A stretch of DNA of 10,713 nt from CAYQAE01 sp964415445 [NCBI: uncultured archaeon] (GTDB taxonomy: Archaea > CAYQAE01): the NCBI GenBank assembly GCA_964415445.1, contig CAYQAE010000067.1, forward strand, positions 1 through 10,713. Direction: 5' to 3'. The notes under the pieces are model-generated. The model was not told the DNA's origin. It ran no database searches and saw only the letters and a program-made list of their open reading frames with translations. Within the stretch, counting starts at the first letter, position 1. Each line of letters opens with the position of its first letter. Both the position numbers and the translations under genes were made by a program. Of the stretch, positions 5,999 through 10,713 are shown piece by piece.

Positions 5999-6853
5999 AT
6001 GAATTCTGAAAACAAAACAGAATCTAAATTTAAAAAACAACTCCCACCCGAGAGGTATAAAATACTTAGAGAAAAAGCAACTGAACCTGCATTTAGTGGT
6101 AGTTTACTCTACAACAAAGAAAAAGGGATTTATATGTGCGCAGCATGTTCAAATCAATTATTCTCATCTGATGCAAAATTTGAATCAGATACAGGTTGGC
6201 CCAGTTTTAATTCTGCAATATCTAAAGATAATGTCAAACTAAAAAAAGATACTAGCCATAATATGATACGCACAGAAGTAATTTGTGCAAAGTGTGGAAG
6301 TCATTTGGGCCACGTGTTCGATGATGGCCCTCCTTCTGATGACAAAAGATATTGTATAAATTCACTAGCTTTAGAATTTGATAAAAAAAACAATGAATTA
6401 GCTACATTTGGTGCTGGTTGTTTTTGGCATGTTCAAGATAAATTTAATAAATTAGATGGTGTTGAAAAAACTAAAGTAGGATATATGGGTGGCACACTTA
6501 AAAATCCAACTTACAAAGATGTCTGCACAGATAAAACTGGACATGCAGAAGTTATACAAATCGAATATAATCCAAATATAATTACATACGATCAACTTTT
6601 AGATTTCTTTTGGTCAATTCATAACCCAACAACTCTAAATCGACAAGGTCCAGATATAGGTACACAATATCGCTCAGTTATATACTACCATACAAAAGAG
6701 CAAAAAGAAAAAGCATATAAATCAAAACAAAGGCTTGAAGATTTAAATAAATATTCAAAGAAGGTTGTAACTGAGATCTCATCTGCATCTGAATTTTACA
6801 AAGCAGAAGATTACCACCAAAATTATTTTAAAAAAAATAAGATAAAAACTTAG
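5999..6853 (+). CDS. msrBA: Bifunctional methionine sulfoxide reductase MsrB-MsrA fusion
   Basis: This 284-residue cytosolic enzyme repairs both stereoisomers of oxidised methionine. The N-terminal MsrB domain (about 10-127, R-sulfoxide) has four zinc cysteines, C47/C50 in CAAC and C96/C99 in CAKC, the TGWPSF motif at 65-70 and the catalytic C119 in RYCINSLALEF. The C-terminal MsrA domain (about 134-284, S-sulfoxide) has catalytic C141 in GAGCFW and the GHAEVIQIEY motif at 181-190. The linker is only a few residues. No C-terminal resolving cysteine is present in the MsrA part. The frame is open from 5897, but the first 34 codons are A/T-rich and precede the TATA box, so I start at 5999, where MsrB homology begins soon after. 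It fits the oxidative-damage theme of the neighbouring heliorhodopsin unit and is probably co-transcribed with the small membrane protein that follows. Confidence 0.95.
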   Translation: MNSENKTESKFKKQLPPERYKILREKATEPAFSGSLLYNKEKGIYMCAACSNQLFSSDAKFESDTGWPSFNSAISKDNVKLKKDTSHNMIRTEVICAKCGSHLGHVFDDGPPSDDKRYCINSLALEFDKKNNELATFGAGCFWHVQDKFNKLDGVEKTKVGYMGGTLKNPTYKDVCTDKTGHAEVIQIEYNPNIITYDQLLDFFWSIHNPTTLNRQGPDIGTQYRSVIYYHTKEQKEKAYKSKQRLEDLNKYSKKVVTEISSASEFYKAEDYHQNYFKKNKIKT

Positions 6854-6864
6854 AAGTGATAAAA

Positions 6865-7221
6865 ATGATTAATTATAGAAGGTTGTCTATTGCGACATTA
6901 TTTGGAGCTCTACTAGGTATTTTATGTATTGTAGGTGTAGGTGGGAGAGTTGGATTTTCTGGAAATTGGTTATATCTATTTTCAATGTGGTATAATCGTC
7001 TAGTTATGGGTGTTCTAATAGGACTTGCTGGCGGATTTGTGATTATAAAAGATGAGAGATATAAATGGATAAATGTATCAATTAGAGGATTGATATTTGG
7101 TTTATTTATTACTAGTGCCCATTTCCTATCAACTGAATTTCGAGATATACCTTCATTTTTTGCAGGATTAGCTTATGGATTAATAATAGATTTAGGTGCT
7201 ACATTTTTTGGTGAAAAATGA
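6865..7221 (+). CDS. Small four-helix membrane protein, conserved-looking, function unknown
   Basis: I recognise no named family. The 118-residue protein has four glycine-rich hydrophobic segments at about 6-26, 43-63, 73-90 and 94-113, with RR near the N-terminus and a basic loop DERYKW between helices 2 and 3. The MWYNR and SAHFLSTEFRD stretches look constrained enough for a real family. It starts 11 bases after the msrBA stop, so the two are probably one operon. A GTG at 6856 would add three residues. I prefer the ATG at 6865 because the GTGAT at 6856-6860 resembles a Shine-Dalgarno, although it lies closer to the ATG than is usual. The start is therefore uncertain by three codons. Context suggests a link to membrane or oxidative stress, but nothing in the sequence proves this. 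Confidence 0.75.
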   Translation: MINYRRLSIATLFGALLGILCIVGVGGRVGFSGNWLYLFSMWYNRLVMGVLIGLAGGFVIIKDERYKWINVSIRGLIFGLFITSAHFLSTEFRDIPSFFAGLAYGLIIDLGATFFGEK

Positions 7222-7364
7222 AATAATCTACAGAAGATAATTTGAGATACACAAAAAAAATATATTCTAATCTGTATGTATCATTCTACATTTTAAAACT
7301 CTTTATAATTTCTCAAAATTCATCAAGTTTAAAAGTTATAATAGATATTTAATTTTACTTAACA

Positions 7365-7389
7365 AAGAAGATGATTTGATCGTCTTTTT
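7365..7389 (+). terminator. Hairpin followed by T-run, possible terminator
   Basis: AAGATGAT (7368-7375) and ATCGTCTT (7379-7386) pair over 8 bases with one G-U wobble and a 3-base loop, and the stem can extend to 7365/7389. A T5 run forms the right edge. It lies about 145 bases after the msrBA operon, so it may instead belong to the promoter of the next gene. Confidence 0.4.
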
Positions 7390-7400
7390 ATAATATATAG
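7387..7400 (+). promoter_or_regulatory. TATA-like element for the helical protein gene
   Basis: TTTATAATATATAG spans this site, and a transcript would begin near 7415-7420, giving a leader of about 40 bases before the ATG at 7456. A short inverted repeat (ATTCTC at 7411-7416, GAGAAT at 7439-7444) flanks the predicted start. Confidence 0.4.
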
Positions 7401-7455
7401 ATATTTTTTGATTCTCTAAGAATTAGATGTCATCTATTGAGAATAAATTTTTGAA

Positions 7456-7986
7456 ATGAATTTCTTTAAAAAAGATGATGAAAAGAAAAATACAGCTGCA
7501 GAAGAATTTTATAAAAGATTGTATTTGCCAAAATATAAGAATAAAATCGAAGAAGCAGTAGTATTTTTTATAAAAGGTATTTCACAACTTCTTCAGGCAA
7601 AAGGGAATCTATTAGCAAGCCCACGAATACATAAAACAAAAGAGATTGTTCAAGAAATAAAAAATTCGGTTCTATCAGAATTTGAAGTTCTCCTAAAGAG
7701 AATCCCAAAAAACATAGAAGAGGTATATAAACATACAATAAAATATATCTCAACACTAATAGAAGACCATGAAAAAAAACTAAAAACTATGTCTTTATTA
7801 GATCAAACAAAGGAATTAAGTAAGTTTAATTTAGAACATAATTTTGAAATAATTGCTTATAAAATAGAAGTCGGAAAAAAACTTGATAACTTTGAAATCG
7901 AAAAATTAAGTACCCAAATAGAATATTTGGCACTTAAACACTTAAAGAATAGAATTGAAAAAAAGCAATATTTGCCTGATAGTTAA
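7456..7986 (+). CDS. Helical soluble protein of unknown function
   Basis: I do not recognise this 176-residue protein. It has no signal peptide or membrane segment. Composition is rich in K, E, I and L with long predicted helices, for example KNKIEEAVVFFIKGISQLLQ at about 28-47, EIVQEIKNSVLSEFEVLLKR at 63-82, and two or three more to the end, with no obvious catalytic motif and no cysteines at all. A helical-bundle or adaptor role is compatible with this, but nothing is specific. No Shine-Dalgarno precedes the ATG. A TATA-like element is at 7387-7400. The next gene has its own promoter, so this one is probably transcribed alone. Codon use looks like that of the neighbours, so I take it to be real. 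Confidence 0.65.
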   Translation: MNFFKKDDEKKNTAAEEFYKRLYLPKYKNKIEEAVVFFIKGISQLLQAKGNLLASPRIHKTKEIVQEIKNSVLSEFEVLLKRIPKNIEEVYKHTIKYISTLIEDHEKKLKTMSLLDQTKELSKFNLEHNFEIIAYKIEVGKKLDNFEIEKLSTQIEYLALKHLKNRIEKKQYLPDS

Positions 7987-8010
7987 TTTATTTTTTTATT
8001 TTCATTTTTT
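7986..8010 (+). terminator. T-rich terminator after the helical protein gene
   Basis: A T7 run (7991-7997) and a T6 run (8005-8010) follow the stop codon within 25 bases, with no hairpin, as is usual for archaeal termination. The region runs directly into the TATA box of the nitroreductase gene. Confidence 0.5.
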
Positions 8011-8018
8011 TATATAAA
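8011..8018 (+). promoter_or_regulatory. TATA box of the nitroreductase-family gene
   Basis: TATATAAA lies here. A transcript starting about 25 bases after its centre would begin near 8039, giving a leader of about 48 bases that starts at the left arm of an inverted repeat. Confidence 0.55.
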
Positions 8019-8038
8019 CTAAATTTTATTTCTTTACA

Positions 8039-8079
8039 ACCAAATTTTTCAATATTATAAATCTACTTCTAAATTTGGT
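8039..8079 (+). promoter_or_regulatory. Leader inverted repeat overlapping the Shine-Dalgarno
   Basis: ACCAAATTT (8039-8047) and AAATTTGGT (8071-8079) are exact reverse complements separated by 23 bases. The right arm contains the GGT of the ribosome site GGTGA (8077-8081), which sits 6 bases before the ATG at 8088. Pairing of the arms in RNA would hide that site. It could equally be a DNA operator near the start of transcription. Confidence 0.4.
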
Positions 8080-8087
8080 GAAATATT

Positions 8088-8585
8088 ATGAAAAATTTAG
8101 ATATGATAAAATCTCGAAAAAGTATTAGAAAATTTGAAAAAAAGGAAGTAGAAGATAATCTAATCCAAGAAATACTAGAATGTGGAAGATGGGCTCCATC
8201 TGGTCTTAATAACCAACCCTGGAAATTTCATATTATAAAGGAGAAAAAAAATTTAATTGCCAATTGCACTAAATACAGCTACATTATCAAAAATGCTCCA
8301 ATATGTATTGCTGTTTTTTTGGATAATGAATCAACCTATAACAGAACTAAAGATCTACAATCTATAGGTGCATGTATTGAAAATATGCTCCTAGCTATCC
8401 ACAGCCTAAATCTAGGTGGAGTTTGGTTAGGTGAGATACTAAATCAAAAAGAGAAGGTAAATGAAGCCCTATCTATTGATCAAAAATATGAACTTATGGG
8501 AATAATTGCTTTAGGTTATCCAAAAGATGAAGAGATAGACAAGGTAAGAAAACCAAGAAAAAATATGGATCAGATTATGATTTAA
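8088..8585 (+). CDS. Nitroreductase-family FMN oxidoreductase
   Basis: This is a 165-residue flavoprotein of the nitroreductase fold, which binds FMN at a dimer interface and passes electrons from NAD(P)H, or in some cases another donor, to varied acceptors. SRKSIRKF (9-16) supplies the phosphate-binding basic residues, APSGLNNQPW (36-45) is the classic flavin segment, SIGACIENMLLAIHSLNLGGVWLGE (about 92-116) is the central helix with its glycine pair, and ALGYPKDE (141-148) closes the flavin site. The length is at the short end, like compact archaeal members. The ATG at 8088 has GGTGA 6 bases ahead and its own TATA box. The physiological substrate cannot be told from sequence. The 3' end overlaps the convergent MFS gene by 11 bases. 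Confidence 0.92.
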   Translation: MKNLDMIKSRKSIRKFEKKEVEDNLIQEILECGRWAPSGLNNQPWKFHIIKEKKNLIANCTKYSYIIKNAPICIAVFLDNESTYNRTKDLQSIGACIENMLLAIHSLNLGGVWLGEILNQKEKVNEALSIDQKYELMGIIALGYPKDEEIDKVRKPRKNMDQIMI

Positions 8586-9717
8586 TTTTTACTTCAATAT
8601 TTAAAATAAAAAAGAAAGCTAAAACCATAGATCCTCCACAAAATAAATAAGCAACCTCTACAGAAAATGAATAAATTGGAAGCAAAATCAATGGAGCTAT
8701 AGCATATCCAAAAAATCTAAATGCACTATATAAAGATGCAGTTGTCCCACGCATAGTAGGTATAACTTCCACCGACATCGTATTTAGGGTAGTGTTAACA
8801 AAAGATGCTGCACATCCTAAAAGGGCAAAAAATATCAAAAAATTAACGAATTTATCTGCTATGGTCAATAAACTAACAGATACTATTGCAAATCCCACAC
8901 CTATTGCAGGGGTTATTTTTCGACCTATTTTATCTATTAAAAAGCCTGCAATTGGACCTGCCACTATTCCTGCAAAACCAGCGGAAGAGAGAACTATACC
9001 TACTTTTGATTCTGAAAAATCAAATTCAGATGAAAGATAGACTGAAGTAGTAGATATAGCACCTATAAAACAAATAAAGACAAAAATGCCTGATATACAT
9101 AAATAAATTACATTTCTATTGCCTAAAGCTTCTTTAATTTGACTTTTGAGAGTATTGTCTCTTTTTTCTCTATTTTCAGAAAAATTAAATTGAGACAAAT
9201 AAAGGAAAAAAAGTGAAATACTTACAAATATTAGAATCAAAAAAACAAATCTCCAATTATATTCAGCAATTATACCTGAAATTAGAGGTCCAGTTGATGT
9301 ACCAAATGTAATAGCAGATGCCAAACCACCCATAATTTTGCCTCTTTTTTTATCATCAACTAATTGTCCCAAAAAAGCTACAACTGAAGGTGCAACTAAA
9401 CCACCACCTATACCTTGTACAGCTCTTCCAAATAAAAAAACGTATATATCAAAAGCCAAAAGACAAATTATTGATCCTAAAGTATATATAAAAAATCCTG
9501 AAAGCATTAGATTCTTTCTGTTATATAAATCAAATAATGCGCCTGAAAAAAGCTGAATTGCCACAAAAGGAAGCATAAAGAGTGTAACGGATAAACCTGC
9601 CATAGTAAGTGATGTATTAAAACTATCACTTAAGGTATTTAAAATAGGAAAAACTAATCCAGACCCAAAGGGACCTAAAAATGCAGCTAAATAGAGTAAA
9701 ACTAATTTCTTTTTCAT
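8575..9717 (-). CDS. MFS transporter, DHA1 (drug:H+ antiporter-1)-like
   Basis: This 380-residue inner-membrane protein has about 12 hydrophobic helices, the size of the 12-helix DHA1 group, which mostly exports drugs and metabolites in exchange for protons. Motif A lies between helices 2 and 3 (GALFDLYNRKNL, 59-70) and is echoed in the second half (GFLIDKIGRK, about 258-267). Motif B surrounds R98 (FGRAVQGIGGG), and the antiporter motif C is GTSTGPLISG (139-148). AGGAT lies 4 bases before the ATG at 9717. A TTTTAAAC element (9747-9754, minus strand) may be the TATA box, and an 11-bp inverted repeat lies just upstream of it. The substrate is unknown. The neighbouring nitroreductase is convergent, so any link with it is indirect. 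Confidence 0.92.
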   Translation of the reverse strand: MKKKLVLLYLAAFLGPFGSGLVFPILNTLSDSFNTSLTMAGLSVTLFMLPFVAIQLFSGALFDLYNRKNLMLSGFFIYTLGSIICLLAFDIYVFLFGRAVQGIGGGLVAPSVVAFLGQLVDDKKRGKIMGGLASAITFGTSTGPLISGIIAEYNWRFVFLILIFVSISLFFLYLSQFNFSENREKRDNTLKSQIKEALGNRNVIYLCISGIFVFICFIGAISTTSVYLSSEFDFSESKVGIVLSSAGFAGIVAGPIAGFLIDKIGRKITPAIGVGFAIVSVSLLTIADKFVNFLIFFALLGCAASFVNTTLNTMSVEVIPTMRGTTASLYSAFRFFGYAIAPLILLPIYSFSVEVAYLFCGGSMVLAFFFILNIEVKIKS

Positions 9718-9759
9718 TGTATCCTAAAAAATAGCAATTCAAAACAGTTTAAAACCTGC

Positions 9760-9786
9760 TTTGGTAGATAATTACTATCTTCCAAA
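9760..9786. repeat. 11-bp near-perfect inverted repeat upstream of the MFS gene (candidate operator)
   Basis: TTTGGTAGATA (9760-9770) and TATCTTCCAAA (9776-9786) are reverse complements at 10 of 11 positions, around a 5-base centre. The site ends 43 bases before the MFS ATG and a few bases upstream of its probable TATA element. Its mixed composition makes chance less likely than for an A/T-only repeat. It is not followed by a convincing T-run on the minus strand, so a terminator for the upstream gene is less likely. Confidence 0.5.
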
Positions 9787-9829
9787 TACTTTTTTCCACA
9801 ATAAAAGATCTACAAAGATCCCACTTTAA

Positions 9830-10615
9830 TCATTCCTCTTTAGGCGAAAAAATATCTTTTGGAGGCAATCGAAGTAAACTAATTATAGAAAATAAGGCAA
9901 CTAAATAATTCATAGAAAGAATTAAAGCAAGAAAACTCACTATAATTACCCTATAAATACTTAATTCAGAATAAGTAAATTCATTTGAAATATAAATTGG
10001 TGCTAGAGTTTGATAAACAATTGTACCTACTATAAATATTGACAATAATGATATAGCATATAAAAATAAAGGTTTGTAAAATTTTAGTTCTCTAAAAACT
10101 TTTATTGAGCTAAATAACAAAATTGAAGAAAAAAACATAAGAATAAAATTTGTAAAAACACGAACAATAGATAAAATATTATATGGATCTGTTTTTTCAT
10201 TATACAAAAATATAAAATCAAAAGCAGATATGAAAAGATTAATTATTACAAAAACTATTATTCCATAAAATATTTTAATATCTTTATGATACTCATAAAC
10301 AGTTTTAGAGAGCATTAATGCACCCATAGAATAAAAAATTAAGGATAGAATTATAAATAGTTGAATAAGTGAACGTAACATTATAACTTGATTTTTGTTG
10401 ACTGGAGGGAGAGCAAAAAATAATAAATAAAAAGCTAAAGAAGCTAAAAAACTTCCCAAATAAGCAAGAAGGAAAAATCGAAATGTATATGAAATAGACT
10501 TGCCTAAATATAATTTTATTTTTGACAAGAAATCTAAATAGATTAAAATAGTTAAAAAAGCACATATTGCAATTATGATATTAGATATCGGCGCTATTTG
10601 GTATATAAAACTCAT
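9830..10615 (-). CDS. Seven-helix membrane protein of unknown function (second in window)
   Basis: I do not recognise this 261-residue protein. Seven hydrophobic segments are visible at about 5-27, 44-68, 82-104, 115-137, 152-172, 182-203 and 222-247. Basic loops follow helices 1, 3 and 5 (LSKIKLYLGKS, YEYHKDIK, KVFRELKFYK), and the C-terminal tail LRLPPKDIFSPKEE is hydrophilic, so the N-terminus is probably outside and the C-terminus inside. This is the same layout as the 5184-5885 protein. Helix 7 lacks a lysine, so it is not a retinal protein. The plan resembles sensor modules of some archaeal signalling proteins, but no kinase or other effector is fused to it. A TATA-like ATTTATAT at 10641-10648 is about 30 bases before the ATG, suggesting a leaderless or nearly leaderless message. 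Confidence 0.72.
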   Translation of the reverse strand: MSFIYQIAPISNIIIAICAFLTILIYLDFLSKIKLYLGKSISYTFRFFLLAYLGSFLASLAFYLLFFALPPVNKNQVIMLRSLIQLFIILSLIFYSMGALMLSKTVYEYHKDIKIFYGIIVFVIINLFISAFDFIFLYNEKTDPYNILSIVRVFTNFILMFFSSILLFSSIKVFRELKFYKPLFLYAISLLSIFIVGTIVYQTLAPIYISNEFTYSELSIYRVIIVSFLALILSMNYLVALFSIISLLRLPPKDIFSPKEE

Positions 10616-10640
10616 AATATGTAATAATTATTTAGAAACC

Positions 10641-10648
10641 ATATAAAT
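10641..10648 (-). promoter_or_regulatory. TATA box for the 9830-10615 gene
   Basis: The minus strand reads ATTTATAT here, centred about 30 bases upstream of the ATG at 10615, with no Shine-Dalgarno between, as expected for a nearly leaderless archaeal message. Confidence 0.45.
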
Positions 10649-10654
10649 ATTTTA

Positions 10655-10713
10655 TTAATAAAAAACAATATCCCAATTCTTATTTTCAATATAGGCATGG
10701 GCAGTTTTGGATG
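10655..10713 (-). CDS. Possible 3' end of a further gene (cut by window edge)
   Basis: On the minus strand one frame is open from the window edge to a TAA at 10655-10657 and reads SKTAHAYIENKNWDIVFY. Charged and aromatic residues, including a tryptophan, look more like protein than random A/T-rich DNA, and the position just upstream of the next TATA box fits the dense gene packing. Only 18 complete codons are visible, so neither the family nor even the coding status is sure. Confidence 0.35.
   Translation of the reverse strand, partial: SKTAHAYIENKNWDIVFY

Larger units (their letters stand above)
7222..7455. other. Intergenic region between the small membrane protein and the helical protein
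   Basis: No gene longer than a few codons, no tRNA and no repeat array is visible in the first 140 bases, which are simply A/T-rich. The last 90 bases hold a hairpin with a T-run (7365-7389), a TATA-like element (7387-7400) and a short inverted repeat (7411-7444). Confidence 0.6.

Noticed and set aside
7568-7756. Minus-strand open frame of 62 codons with hydrophobic product
   Set aside because: It is antisense to the 7456-7986 gene, whose frame is much longer; the hydrophobicity comes from reading A/T-rich lysine/glutamate codons in reverse.
8792-9556. Two plus-strand open frames (8792-9040 and 9338-9556) opposite the MFS gene
   Set aside because: They are antisense shadows of an intact transporter with clear MFS motifs; their products are K/P/T-rich without domains.
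9803-9822. Repeated AAAGATC near the end of the 9830-10615 gene as a terminator hairpin
   Set aside because: Only a 4-bp GATC stem plus G-U pairs can form, followed by four T residues; too weak to list as a feature.
10305-10565. Minus-strand 86-codon frame, Phe/Ser-rich
   Set aside because: It lies in another frame inside the 9830-10615 gene and is a low-complexity shadow.
1-10713. tRNA, rRNA, CRISPR or insertion-sequence signals
   Set aside because: Scanning by eye found no cloverleaf-like GTTCRA segments, no regularly spaced repeats, and no transposase or terminal repeats; a covariance-model search was not possible here.

Overview
The window looks like a piece of an AT-rich archaeal chromosome, most plausibly a euryarchaeon of the Thermoplasmata side. 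The reasons are an archaeal-type Trm1 tRNA methyltransferase, a heliorhodopsin beside a class II photolyase, TATA boxes about 25-35 bases ahead of start codons, and Shine-Dalgarno sequences of the GAGGTG/GGTGA/AGGATGTG kind. The lineage call is an inference; no rRNA or tRNA gene is present to anchor it. Genes are packed tightly, with overlapping convergent ends at 2293-2296 and 8575-8585. I see no insertion sequence, CRISPR array or other sign of a mobile element.

Layout, left to right. 1-1421 (minus): the 5' part of trm1, cut by the window edge, behind a metallo-beta-lactamase-fold protein. 1523-2296 (plus): a ZupT-like ZIP metal transporter. 2293-5008 (minus): a compact four-gene unit, in transcription order a Bcp-type peroxiredoxin, dodecin, heliorhodopsin and class II CPD photolyase. 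5184-5885 (minus): an unrecognised seven-helix membrane protein. 5999-7221 (plus): an MsrB-MsrA fusion methionine sulfoxide reductase followed by a small four-helix membrane protein. 7456-7986 (plus): an unrecognised helical soluble protein. 8088-8585 (plus): a nitroreductase-family flavoprotein. 8575-9717 (minus): an MFS drug/H+ antiporter-like transporter. 9830-10615 (minus): a second unrecognised seven-helix membrane protein. The last 59 bases may hold the 3' end of another minus-strand gene.

The main point of interest is 2293-6853, which reads as a light and photo-oxidative-damage island. Heliorhodopsin binds retinal and senses light. Photolyase uses light and FAD to repair UV-damaged DNA. 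Dodecin binds and quenches flavins, which are photosensitisers. Peroxiredoxin removes peroxides, and MsrBA repairs oxidised methionine. Dodecin, heliorhodopsin and photolyase are separated by 12 bases and by a TAATG stop/start overlap, so they are very likely co-translated. A functional circuit is inferred; the adjacency and the family assignments are seen directly. The peroxiredoxin lacks about 12 residues ahead of its active-site loop and may be damaged.

Several non-coding structures deserve attention: a perfect 10-bp inverted repeat just upstream of the TATA box of the peroxiredoxin-heliorhodopsin unit, an 11-bp near-perfect inverted repeat ahead of the MFS gene, and a 9-bp inverted repeat in the nitroreductase leader whose right arm contains the Shine-Dalgarno sequence.
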